Positions 17,671-25,701 of a stretch of DNA of 64,000 nucleotides are shown here, piece after piece. Position numbers and translations under genes: made by a program. The stretch lies in the NCBI GenBank assembly GCA_016185065.1, contig JACPOL010000008.1, positions 681,985-745,984 on the forward strand. The letters are read 5' to 3'. The notes beneath the pieces were generated by a model that saw only the letters and a program-made list of their open reading frames with translations, made no database searches and was not told the DNA's origin. The DNA is from Chlamydiales bacterium (GTDB lineage Bacteria; Chlamydiota; Chlamydiia; Chlamydiales; Rhabdochlamydiaceae). Positions within the stretch are counted from its first letter, which is position 1. The number at the start of each line of letters is the position of its first letter.

Positions 17671-17778
17671 GGAAGATCCCCTGTCAAAATTTTTCTAGAT
17701 CTTCCTCACCCTACCCCGAACTCCCAGTTTTCCTCTACCAAGATTTCAGGGAAGGGCCTGAAGGCCTTCCCTGAGGAG

Positions 17779-17955
17779 GCGCTCGGAAAAGAAACAGACA
17801 CAAACGGACGAAAACGGACAGGAAATGGACAAAAACGGACACGCGCCGAAGAGGGAATAAGAGTTCTCTTCTCTTTCTTGCCCGCTTGTCCATTACCGTC
17901 CATTTCCTGTCCGTTTTCGTCCATTCGCGTCCATTTTCCCCAGCGGGCTCTTCAT
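17779..17955. repeat. TGGAC-rich long inverted repeat, copy B (opposite orientation)
   Basis: This is a reverse-complement relative of 8851-9033. The left arm has repeated CGGACA/TGGACA units (about 17800-17845) and the right arm GTCCATT/GTCCGTT units (about 17886-17936), with a pyrimidine-rich loop. It fills the gap between miaA and glnN on the minus strand. Together with 17671-17778 and the adjoining hairpin at 17956-17983 this explains the 308-base gap; no gene is seen there. Confidence 0.75.
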
Positions 17956-17983
17956 CCTAGCGCGCTTCTCGAAGCGCGCTAGG
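17956..17983 (-). terminator. Strong hairpin overlapping the miaA stop codon
   Basis: CCTAGCGCGCTTC and GAAGCGCGCTAGG form a perfect 13-base inverted repeat with two bases between. The miaA stop codon TAG (17979-17981) lies within the right arm. There is no T-run after it, so it may stabilise the 3' end or act with the adjacent TGGAC repeat instead of being a classical intrinsic terminator. Confidence 0.55.
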
Positions 17984-19022
17984 AGGTTTCGTAGTCTTGG
18001 AGGATGAGCTCGATGGCGTGCTCTTTGGAGGTGGCGTCGATGTCGAGCCAGCGAAAGAGGGGTTCTCTTTTAAACCAGGTGAACTGTCTCTTGACGTAGC
18101 GGCGCGAAGCGCGCTTGAAGGCGTCGACGAAGTGATCCATATCTTCTTTGGTCTGCGGAGAAGCCAGAAACTCGAGACACTGGCGGTAGCCGATCGCTTG
18201 AGAGGCGGAGCTATTATTTCTAAGCCCCTCTCGCTCCAGCTTCCTCACCTCTTCAACGAATCCCATGGCGATCATCTCTTCGCATCTTCGATCGACACGC
18301 TCATAGAGCAGCTCTTTGGGTTTGTAGAGAAACCAGCAGCGGAAGTCGTAGTTCTCATGCGAGCCGGAGGCTCCTCTTTCAAGCTTAGATACCTTCTCAT
18401 TCGTGATAGTGATGATCTCCAGGGCGCGGATGATCTTATGACGGTCGCGGTGTGTAATGCTGCTCGCATATTCGGGATCGAGCTCTTTCAGGCGGTCGAA
18501 GAGGTGCAGCGTTCCCTTCTCATCCATCTCCTGTTCAATGCGGGCTCTCACCTCAGGCATCGAAGCGGGACCTGCCGGCGGACCATAGATAAGAGCATGC
18601 ACGTAGAAGCCCGTTCCTCCAACGACGATGGGAACGTGGCCGCGCATGTGGATACTTCTTAACGCTACCATCGCCTCGTCGTAGAAGTCTTTTACATTGA
18701 AAGATTGAGAGAGGTCTCGAATATCGATTAGATGGTGGGGAACTTGGAGCTTCTCCTCCTCGGTGACTTTTGCGGTGCCGATATCCATCCCGCGGTAGAC
18801 CTGCATTGAATCGGAAGAGATGACCTCTCCTCCTGAAACTTTTGCAATTCTAAGAGAGATCTCCGTCTTGCCTACACCAGTAGGACCGGCAATGACGATG
18901 ACCTTTTTTTTATGGATGGAGGGAGGGGTCTTCTGCTTTTGAGTAACTTCAAAAGGAGAGATGAGAATTTTGGACTCTTCTAGAATCGTACCAGAGCACA
19001 CGCTCCTCTCCCTCCTATTCAA
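17979..19022 (-). CDS. miaA: tRNA dimethylallyltransferase
   Basis: This enzyme adds the dimethylallyl group to A37 of tRNAs reading UNN codons. The protein has the P-loop GPTGVGKT (46-53), the DSMQVYRGMDIGTAK segment and the GGTGFYVHALIYG motif, all typical of MiaA. The frame from TTG 19022 gives 347 residues; no ATG lies near, and the true start could be somewhat further in, since the family usually begins about 5 residues before the P-loop strand. It follows the STAS gene by 10 bases. The miaA-rsbV pair is also what I recall in Chlamydia. Confidence 0.93.
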   Translation of the reverse strand: MNRRERSVCSGTILEESKILISPFEVTQKQKTPPSIHKKKVIVIAGPTGVGKTEISLRIAKVSGGEVISSDSMQVYRGMDIGTAKVTEEEKLQVPHHLIDIRDLSQSFNVKDFYDEAMVALRSIHMRGHVPIVVGGTGFYVHALIYGPPAGPASMPEVRARIEQEMDEKGTLHLFDRLKELDPEYASSITHRDRHKIIRALEIITITNEKVSKLERGASGSHENYDFRCWFLYKPKELLYERVDRRCEEMIAMGFVEEVRKLEREGLRNNSSASQAIGYRQCLEFLASPQTKEDMDHFVDAFKRASRRYVKRQFTWFKREPLFRWLDIDATSKEHAIELILQDYETS

Positions 19023-19032
19023 AACTGGAGAA

Positions 19033-19380
19033 TCAACCGCAGGCTTTTAGTGCCGCCTCTTCAGAGGGATAGATTGCCAAGATGCGTTCGAATCCCGCCA
19101 TCTTGATGATCTCCATCACCTCGTCGTTCATCGCGCAGAAGACGAGCTTGCCCCCGTGCGCTTTAACCTTCTTTGCTGCAGATAGAAGTAGTCTCATTCC
19201 CGCGCTGCTCAAGTAGTCGACCTTGGAAAAGTCCATCAGCATATGGACCTTATTCTGCTCGAGAACCTTTGAGATCTTTCCTTCTAAAGCAGGAGTTGTG
19301 GTGGCGTCTAAACGCCCTTCTAGCCTTACTATCTTGTGCTTATCTTTCTCTTCGACAGAAACATTTAGACCAAGTGCCAT
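19033..19380 (-). CDS. STAS-domain anti-sigma-factor antagonist (RsbV-like)
   Basis: This 115-residue single-domain STAS protein is of the SpoIIAA/RsbV type. In partner-switching it binds an anti-sigma kinase when unphosphorylated. The conserved loop DYLSSAGMRLLL carries the expected phospho-acceptor Ser59, and the N-terminal VRLEGRLDATTTP strand-turn is typical. ATG 19380 (MALGLNVSV) is preferred over an upstream in-frame start that would add 14 residues. No kinase or phosphatase partner is encoded nearby. Confidence 0.88.
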   Translation of the reverse strand: MALGLNVSVEEKDKHKIVRLEGRLDATTTPALEGKISKVLEQNKVHMLMDFSKVDYLSSAGMRLLLSAAKKVKAHGGKLVFCAMNDEVMEIIKMAGFERILAIYPSEEAALKACG

Positions 19381-19452
19381 ATAACGCCGCGTGTGTGTTA
19401 AATAAAAACTTGATCGTAGCAAACGCCTCTTTTTCCACGAACCAAAATTCGT

Positions 19453-19683
19453 CTAGTCGAGAACGTCGAGACGAACTCTGCGACCAAAACGTGCGCCGAC
19501 TGTCATGGCAATTGTGCGCAGCGATTTAATTGTTCTTCCCTGGCGTCCAACCACCTTTGCGACATCTTCCGGAGAGACGCGGATCTCAACAAGCGTTCCC
19601 TCTTCGCTATCTATAACTTTCACATCGACAGCTTCAGGTTTATCGACCAGATTTTTAATCAGATACGCGATGAACTCTTTCAT
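19453..19683 (-). CDS. khpA: KH-domain RNA-binding protein (KhpA-like)
   Basis: This 76-residue protein consists of one KH domain with the GxxG loop as GRQG (residues 46-49) inside VAKVVGRQGRTIKSLR. Length and sequence match the YlqC/KhpA family, which binds RNA and is linked to cell-envelope control in other bacteria. AAGGAATG precedes the ATG. It begins the minus-strand run that continues to bioY. Confidence 0.9.
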   Translation of the reverse strand: MKEFIAYLIKNLVDKPEAVDVKVIDSEEGTLVEIRVSPEDVAKVVGRQGRTIKSLRTIAMTVGARFGRRVRLDVLD

Positions 19684-19844
19684 AGGACATTCCTTTTTAC
19701 AAAATTAGAAATTAGATGACCGAGTCTATCTTCCTGAGGGATAAGAATCAATATGCTGCCTGCGGCAAAGAGATTTTAAGAGAATTAAAGTTTTGAATTG
19801 AGTTAGACTCTCCCCTCTAAAACTTTCTTTCAAGGAGAATAAGT

Positions 19845-20549
19845 ATGACCCAACCACCAAGAGGACCACAGAATCGACATGACAGCAATCTACTGAGTCC
19901 ACCGCCAAAACATATACGAACAAACAGCGGACAGGCAGGCAGGGGGGATGGCAAGGAAGGAGCCTCTCAGCTCGCAGCGGCGGCTGGATTTATGGCTGCA
20001 CTAAATACTCCTCAGAATGCGCGAAGACCTTCAGGCATTCTTCCTGGGGCACCTCTGCAAGCGCTGCAAGAATCTCCCTCACCAAGCCCCGCTCTTGAAC
20101 GGGCAGCTCAGGGCGTTGGGGAGCAAGCGATGGCGGAAGCGGCGTTGGGCTGCTGCTCTCTTACATGGGAGCTCTTCTCTGTTTACTGGGACTCTGCCCG
20201 AGATGGCGTCTACCTTTTTGTGATGCAAAATCCGCTGATTGCGGTCATCACAGCGATCGTCTTTCTCCTCTTTGGAATCTCTCAGATTCTGCCCACCTTT
20301 ATTGCAGCTCTAATTACGGGAATTCCTCTCATCTCCTTCTCTGTCTTAATCATTCAGACGATCTGGGATAACCTCGAAGAGTTTCAGATTCAACTCGCTC
20401 ATGCCGTTAAAATTCAGAGCAGAGACATGGCAGAAATAGAACATCAGGTTAAATCTTCTGAGCTTAGACAGTATGTTGAGAGTCCTGTAAAACTACATAG
20501 ACAAGCATCGCAAATAGGCAGAGCCGCATTTATGACTGGAGCAGCTTAA
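19845..20549 (+). CDS. Inc-like membrane protein with bilobed hydrophobic domain
   Basis: This is a 234-residue protein. The first 90 residues are Pro/Ala/Gly-rich and hydrophilic. Residues about 130-150 and 152-174 form two adjacent hydrophobic helices separated by a Pro (ILPTFIAAL), the hallmark of chlamydial inclusion membrane proteins, and a helical tail of 60 residues follows. There is no cleavable signal, as expected for type III secretion. A clear ribosome-binding sequence (AAGGAGAA) precedes ATG 19845. It is the only plus-strand gene between 11.3 and 29.7 kb, an insertion into an otherwise conserved neighbourhood. Its partner is unknown. Confidence 0.65.
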   Translation: MTQPPRGPQNRHDSNLLSPPPKHIRTNSGQAGRGDGKEGASQLAAAAGFMAALNTPQNARRPSGILPGAPLQALQESPSPSPALERAAQGVGEQAMAEAALGCCSLTWELFSVYWDSARDGVYLFVMQNPLIAVITAIVFLLFGISQILPTFIAALITGIPLISFSVLIIQTIWDNLEEFQIQLAHAVKIQSRDMAEIEHQVKSSELRQYVESPVKLHRQASQIGRAAFMTGAA

Positions 20550-20551
20550 AA

Positions 20552-21391
20552 TTAGAGATCTTTGATGTAGCCGAGTTTAGAAATGCGCAGATCGACAAGA
20601 GCTGCACGGCTCTTGTCTTCTGCTTTCGTCTGTGCAAGCTCTCTTCTGAGCTCTAGGTAATTACCCAGCTCCTGAGCATATCCTTTAGTGGTGAGGCGCA
20701 GGTAGATCCGCTTCTGCTCTTTAAAACTCTCTTCGATGATAAGCACAATCTCCCTCGCTCCGTAGCTCTTCTCTGCCGCTTTCGAAAGATCGATGCGTTT
20801 TACAGTGAAGAGGTCGCAGTAGGGCTGTGCAGAGAGAAGCTGGAGAAGGTCGAGCGCCAATGTAAGCGAGGGCGAAGCGAGCTTCTGATTCCAGGCGAAC
20901 CTCCCCTGCTTGTTAAACTTGGCGATGCCAAGGTAGATCTCAGGAAGGTTCTTAGGAGCGAAAAAAGGCTTGAGAGGAAAGAGGAACCCCTCTGTATCTA
21001 GCGCTCCATTCTCAACATCGTAAAGCGTGGCTACGGGCTGTCTAACTGTGTATGAGATGAAGAGTGCATCTGGCGGCAGCTTCTCGACCTTCGCCTCTTT
21101 CACAACTGGAGAGCGGAGCAGCTTCTCTCTTGCTATCTTGAGATTAAAACTAGACGCAGGCGTCGGACGATCCTGAGAGAGGTTGAGCAGCTCGGCGAGG
21201 TATGAGGTGCTGAGAGCCTCCTTCTGAGGTCCGGTCTGCACGATCGCTCGAATATTCCCAACTGGCTGCTCTGCTTTTGCCATGCGCTTCTTCTTATTCA
21301 GAAGAAGGTAGCCTCCGCCTGAGACTAGAGTCGTCGTCACGGTAAGGATTAGCAGAGCTTTGAAAGTGGGAATCGTCGTCTTATTACGCAT
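20552..21391 (-). CDS. ftsQ: Cell division protein FtsQ/DivIB-like
   Basis: This 279-residue single-pass membrane protein has a hydrophobic segment near residues 9-28 (FKALLILTVTTTLVSGGGYLLL), a POTRA-like region containing LLRSPVVKEAKVEKLPPDALFISYTV, and a beta domain. That order and its place directly after murC identify it as FtsQ, which scaffolds the divisome. The ATG at 21391 overlaps the murC stop by 8 bases; an in-frame ATG at 21448 lies inside murC. It ends 2 bases from the convergent Inc-like gene. Confidence 0.8.
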   Translation of the reverse strand: MRNKTTIPTFKALLILTVTTTLVSGGGYLLLNKKKRMAKAEQPVGNIRAIVQTGPQKEALSTSYLAELLNLSQDRPTPASSFNLKIAREKLLRSPVVKEAKVEKLPPDALFISYTVRQPVATLYDVENGALDTEGFLFPLKPFFAPKNLPEIYLGIAKFNKQGRFAWNQKLASPSLTLALDLLQLLSAQPYCDLFTVKRIDLSKAAEKSYGAREIVLIIEESFKEQKRIYLRLTTKGYAQELGNYLELRRELAQTKAEDKSRAALVDLRISKLGYIKDL

Positions 21392-22745
21392 CTGCCTGTG
21401 ATAGTTTGGTGAGGAGCTCCGGTCCCACTTTTGTGATATCCCCTGCACCCATTGTTAAAAGGACATCTCCCTCTTTCAGCATCCCACGAAGCCCCTCTAC
21501 AAGCTGGGGGCGAGGGAAGTAGCGCGGCTCGACGGGACACCTCTTGCGGATCTTCTCGAGAAGAGCGTCTGTCGTAACTCCTTCAATCGGCTTCTCTCCT
21601 GCTGAGTAGATATCGGTGATGACGAGCTCGTTTGCGGTGTCGAAGACCTCGCCAAAGAGCTCCATGCAATCTTTCGTGCGCGTGAAGCGGTGGGGCTGAA
21701 ATGCGACGATGAGGCGCCTCTTTCCAACAGCGCTCTTGACAGCGCGCAGTGTGGCAAAAATCTCGGTAGGATGGTGGGCGTAGTCGTCATAGATAGCGAT
21801 CTGACCATGCTCTCCCTTCTTTTCTGCTCTTCTTCCTACGCCTCGGAAGGTGATAAGCCCTCTGCGGATCGCCTCTTCTGGCATCTCAAGCGTAAGACAG
21901 AGACCGAAAACTGCAGCCGCATTTAATACGTTGTGCCCCCCGATAAGAGGAAGTTCAATATCAATATACTCCTTACCTCTGAAAGAGAGATCAAAGAGGG
22001 TCTTCCACCCCTCCTGCTTAAAGTTGAGTATGAAAAGATCCGCCTTCTCATTAAATCCATAGGTGATGCCCGGAAGTTTAAGGCGCTCGATCCTCTCATC
22101 ATCGATGCAGATAAAGAGGTGCTCTGGCGATTCGATCTGCTTTGCAAACTGGCAGAAGCCCTCTTCTAGCTTCTCATCATTTTCCCAGTAGTCGAGATGG
22201 TCGTTGTCGATGTTGGTGATGATTCCGCCAAATCCGCTGTACTTCAAAAAGGTGCCATCGCTCTCATCGGCCTCTGCGACAAAATACTCTCCTTTGCCAC
22301 TTCTTCCATTCGTTCCCAAGCTGCTGACAATGCCGCCTACAGCAAAAGAGGGAGCGAGTCCGCCTTCTGTCATCACGTGCGCGAGTATTGAGGAGGTGGT
22401 TGTCTTTCCGTGAGTGCCTGCAATGAGAAGAGGAAGAGATCCCTCCATGAGCTTACGCAGCATGTCGGAGCGGTGCCAGATCGGGTAGCCCCGTTTTTTT
22501 GCCTCCTCATACTCGAGGTTCCCCTTCACAACGGCTGTGCTGCAGATAATAGTGGCGGGTTTGGATACGTTGGATGCCGCATGACCGATGAAAATCTCTC
22601 CACCTTCGCTTTTTAAACCCTCAACAATGGGCGACGCTGTCTGATCGCTCCCTGAAACGGGGTATCCTCTCTGAAGGAGGATGCGCGCGAGAGCGCTCAT
22701 TCCAATCCCTCCAATTCCTATGAAGTGGTAGGCCTCTTTTTTCAT
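21384..22745 (-). CDS. murC: UDP-N-acetylmuramate--L-alanine ligase
   Basis: This enzyme adds L-alanine to UDP-MurNAc, the first peptide step of peptidoglycan synthesis. The 453-residue protein has the GIGGIGMSALA nucleotide-binding start, the ATP loop GTHGKTT (110-116) and the DDYAHHPTEI motif. The length is that of a stand-alone MurC; in Chlamydiaceae the gene is fused to ddl (about 800 residues), and no Ddl domain is present here. Its ATG overlaps the murG stop as ATGA (22742-22745). Confidence 0.97.
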   Translation of the reverse strand: MKKEAYHFIGIGGIGMSALARILLQRGYPVSGSDQTASPIVEGLKSEGGEIFIGHAASNVSKPATIICSTAVVKGNLEYEEAKKRGYPIWHRSDMLRKLMEGSLPLLIAGTHGKTTTSSILAHVMTEGGLAPSFAVGGIVSSLGTNGRSGKGEYFVAEADESDGTFLKYSGFGGIITNIDNDHLDYWENDEKLEEGFCQFAKQIESPEHLFICIDDERIERLKLPGITYGFNEKADLFILNFKQEGWKTLFDLSFRGKEYIDIELPLIGGHNVLNAAAVFGLCLTLEMPEEAIRRGLITFRGVGRRAEKKGEHGQIAIYDDYAHHPTEIFATLRAVKSAVGKRRLIVAFQPHRFTRTKDCMELFGEVFDTANELVITDIYSAGEKPIEGVTTDALLEKIRKRCPVEPRYFPRPQLVEGLRGMLKEGDVLLTMGAGDITKVGPELLTKLSQADA

Positions 22746-23851
22746 CTTTTCATCCCCGCTAAAATTTCACTAACAACCTGTGAGAGCTCGCCCTTCTGGC
22801 CGCGCACTTTGTACTGTGCAATCGAATTCTGCATCTTCTGAAGAGCTAGATTCTCATCCGCCTTCATCTCATGGATAAGTGCATAGAGCCGTTCGACAGT
22901 GAGGTCCGCTTCAAGCAGCATGCGCGCTCCCCCCACCTCTCTTTCCATGATCTCAGCATTGATGCGTTGATGGTCATCTGCCGCATGGGGATAGGGGATT
23001 AGAATCGCAGGAACTTTGCACGCGAGCAGCTCTGCAAGAGTCGAAGCGCCAGATCTGCAGATGGCGATATCGGCAGCCTTCCAAGCGAGTGCCATATTCT
23101 CTTCAAACTCTTTGATGCAAACCGGAATATTCAAAAGCCCGTAGGCGCGCCGCACCTCTTCAGTATCCTTTTTATGACCTGTAAGGTGGATGACTTGAAA
23201 ACCTGAAATCGAAGAGGAGAGCTGTGCTGCGACCTGGCAGAAGATCTTATTTACCGAAAGAGCTCCCTGCGAGCCTCCGAAAACGAGAAATGTGAAGCGA
23301 TCCTGGTGCAAGCCGAAGTAGGCACGGGCGCTTTCAAGATCTGGCTCTACCTTCTCCTTCCGGATCGAAAGCGGCATCTCAACTTCCAAGGTCTTTCCAG
23401 ACAGTTTTTGAGAGGCGTGGGCAAAATGGACCGCTGTCATCGTCGCCCAGCGAGAGAAGAGCCGATTCACCTTTCCGGGAACCGCATTCGCTTCAAAGAG
23501 GACGATCGGAACTCTGCAAATGAGCGCTGCAACAAGAAGCGGAAAGCTATGGTAGCTTCCGAATCCCACGACGATGTCCGGCTTGAAGGTTTTAAGAAGT
23601 CTTAGACTCTTTAAAATCCCACCTGCGATCTGCGCTCCTGCGCGGAAGATATTTCCGCGAAGAGGCGAGGCGCTCGAGACATCTTCATATGCGAACTGCT
23701 CCTTCTGGAAGTAGCGATTTGTAGATAGACCCGCCCCTGCAAAGAGGACTCTCTCTTGATTTTTGAGTAGATCTTTCGCAAGCGACTGCGCGGGAAAGAG
23801 ATGGCCGCCCGTTCCACCAGTTGCGATTAGGATTTTTGAGGGTGAGGACAT
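22742..23851 (-). CDS. murG: UDP-GlcNAc:lipid I N-acetylglucosaminyltransferase
   Basis: MurG makes lipid II on the inner face of the membrane. The 369-residue protein shows the glycine-rich acceptor loop GGTGGHLFPA near residue 12, VGFGSYHSFPLLVAA, the FGGSQGALSVN loop and the C-terminal CRSGASTLAELLA / PYPHAADDHQ donor site. It overlaps ftsW by 25 bases and murC by 4, so translation of the cluster is tightly coupled. Confidence 0.97.
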   Translation of the reverse strand: MSSPSKILIATGGTGGHLFPAQSLAKDLLKNQERVLFAGAGLSTNRYFQKEQFAYEDVSSASPLRGNIFRAGAQIAGGILKSLRLLKTFKPDIVVGFGSYHSFPLLVAALICRVPIVLFEANAVPGKVNRLFSRWATMTAVHFAHASQKLSGKTLEVEMPLSIRKEKVEPDLESARAYFGLHQDRFTFLVFGGSQGALSVNKIFCQVAAQLSSSISGFQVIHLTGHKKDTEEVRRAYGLLNIPVCIKEFEENMALAWKAADIAICRSGASTLAELLACKVPAILIPYPHAADDHQRINAEIMEREVGGARMLLEADLTVERLYALIHEMKADENLALQKMQNSIAQYKVRGQKGELSQVVSEILAGMKR

Positions 23852-24933
23852 GTTTTTTCTTTGGCTACGTTTAATAATAGTGAGAGAGCAAGAAAATTAG
23901 CTAATAGAGATGAGCCGCCGTGGCTAAAAAAGGGTAGGTTGGTCCCCTTGCTGGGCAGAAGACCGGAGACGACGCCCAGATTTAGAAAGGCTTGAAAACA
24001 GAGCAGAAAGGTCAAAACTGATGCCAGGTAGAAGCCGCTCGTATCGGACGCATTCGCAGCGATATAAAATCCCAAGCAGCCGATGAGCATGTAGATGAGC
24101 ATGAGAAGCATCATCCCAATGAAGCCGAACTCCTCTGCAAAGATAGCTGCGATATAGTCGCTGCGCGCCTCTGGAAGGTAGTTTAACTTCTGGAGACTCT
24201 CGCCGAGTCCTCGTCCTGCAAGTCTGCCCGAGCCGGCTGCGATTTTGGCCTGGTGCGGCTGGTGCCCCTTCCCTTTGATATCCAGCTCAGGATGGAGATA
24301 GATGCGGATCCTATCTGGAACGTGGCTCATCTGCGAGGCTGCTACCCCTCCCACAAGTGTTAAAATACAAAGAGGCAGCGCCCAGTAGACCCACTTGAGC
24401 TTTGTAAGTACAAAGAGCACAACTAGCGTGACAATCAAGATGAAGACCGTGCCATTATCCGGCTCGATTAAAATTAGTGCTGTAGGAACAGCAATTTTTC
24501 CAAGTAGAATGAGAAACTGTTTAAAAGTGAGTGGAGCTTCGGCTTTAGAGAAGACGAAGATCGCATAGAGAGGAATTAAATACTTTACGATCTCAGAGGG
24601 CTGAAAAGAGAGCCCTAGAAGATTAATCCAGCGATTGGCGCCATTGAGCTGCTGTCCAATGCCCGGAACAAAAACAAGAAGAAGAAAGACGCACCCGACA
24701 ATGAGTAGACCTCCGCTCATCTTGATCAGCTTGTGGTAGCCAGCCTTCCAGACGAGAAATGCCCCAAAAAAACCGACCGCTGAGTAGCAGACCTGTTTAA
24801 TTAGGGCATGGGTTGTACTGCGATCCAGACCGCGGTCTAGCACCTCGGCTGATGTCGTATTAAAGACCATCACAAGTCCCATTCCAAACAGGAGCACGAC
24901 GCAGAAAATGAGAGCCAGACACGCGCGATTCAT
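23827..24933 (-). CDS. ftsW: Septal peptidoglycan polymerase FtsW (SEDS family)
   Basis: This 368-residue protein has about ten membrane segments and the SEDS signatures: GANRWINLLGLSFQPSEIVK, the EPDNGTVFIL segment with the catalytic-type Asp, and a C-terminal GLLPSKGTNLPFFSHGGSSL. It polymerises lipid II at the septum with a partner transpeptidase. It is encoded between the LysM protein and murG, with 9 bases to the former. It suggests that septal peptidoglycan synthesis is retained. Confidence 0.95.
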   Translation of the reverse strand: MNRACLALIFCVVLLFGMGLVMVFNTTSAEVLDRGLDRSTTHALIKQVCYSAVGFFGAFLVWKAGYHKLIKMSGGLLIVGCVFLLLVFVPGIGQQLNGANRWINLLGLSFQPSEIVKYLIPLYAIFVFSKAEAPLTFKQFLILLGKIAVPTALILIEPDNGTVFILIVTLVVLFVLTKLKWVYWALPLCILTLVGGVAASQMSHVPDRIRIYLHPELDIKGKGHQPHQAKIAAGSGRLAGRGLGESLQKLNYLPEARSDYIAAIFAEEFGFIGMMLLMLIYMLIGCLGFYIAANASDTSGFYLASVLTFLLCFQAFLNLGVVSGLLPSKGTNLPFFSHGGSSLLANFLALSLLLNVAKEKTCPHPQKS

Positions 24934-24942
24934 TTCTCTCCG

Positions 24943-25701
24943 TTACTTGATGCGGAGCTTGTCACCGGGTTTCAGGCGGCGTGCTTTCTCTTCGTTGAGG
25001 CCGTTAAGTTTGAGGAGCTCTTCAACTTTCAAGTGGTTCTTTACCGCGATCGTCCAGGGATTATCGCCATTTTTCACAGTGTAGTATTGAGCAGCAGATT
25101 CGCCTGCAGCTGAAGATGTGCTCTGAGCACTTTTTGAAGCGCCTTTTGCTGGGATCTTCAACGTTTGGCCAATTTTCAGGCGAGTAGAAGCGAGCTGGTT
25201 TGTCTTCATGAGGTCGTCTACACTCACTCCATTCTGACGAGCGATCTTCTCGAGCACATCTCCCTTCTTCACCTTTACTTCTTTGAGAGAAGCAGCTGGA
25301 GCTTCGAAGGCTTCAGTCATTTGAGGAGCCTGTGCAGTCTGGTTCTGAACAAGAGAGCTCTCTCCCATTGAAATCGCTTTTAAGTCATCCGCAAAGCTAG
25401 GAGCAGTCTGTGACCCTGCAAGAGGAGGAGATGTCGGCATGAGAGTCGCAGATGGTGCAACCATCGCTATCGGAGAGGTGGCAGGGTTGTTATTATGCTC
25501 TTTCAAGACCTGATCGATCTCATCTGATGGAGCTGCGCTGTTTGGCGCAACGCTCACTTCCGAGATGCTTGAAATCGAAGCAGAGTTGGCAGCAAGAGCT
25601 CCCTCATCCGCGCTGTTTGACTTAAGGGCACTTACAAAAAAAATGGTCATTAAACCGGCATTGACCAGTACGGCGACGATGATGAGATCTCTACGGCTCA
25701 T
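24943..25701 (-). CDS. Membrane-anchored protein with two LysM domains
   Basis: This is a 252-residue protein. An N-terminal membrane anchor (residues 6-25) is followed by a Ser/Ala/Pro-rich linker of about 110 residues and two LysM domains, 141-184 (VKVKKGDVLEKIARQNGVS...) and 206-251 (YTVKNGDNPWTIAVKNHLK...). LysM binds N-acetylglucosamine glycans, so the protein probably sits in the periplasm on nascent peptidoglycan. No M23 peptidase domain is present, unlike true NlpD. Its ATG overlaps the murD stop. It occupies the place of the NlpD-like gene in Chlamydia. Confidence 0.9.
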   Translation of the reverse strand: MSRRDLIIVAVLVNAGLMTIFFVSALKSNSADEGALAANSASISSISEVSVAPNSAAPSDEIDQVLKEHNNNPATSPIAMVAPSATLMPTSPPLAGSQTAPSFADDLKAISMGESSLVQNQTAQAPQMTEAFEAPAASLKEVKVKKGDVLEKIARQNGVSVDDLMKTNQLASTRLKIGQTLKIPAKGASKSAQSTSSAAGESAAQYYTVKNGDNPWTIAVKNHLKVEELLKLNGLNEEKARRLKPGDKLRIK

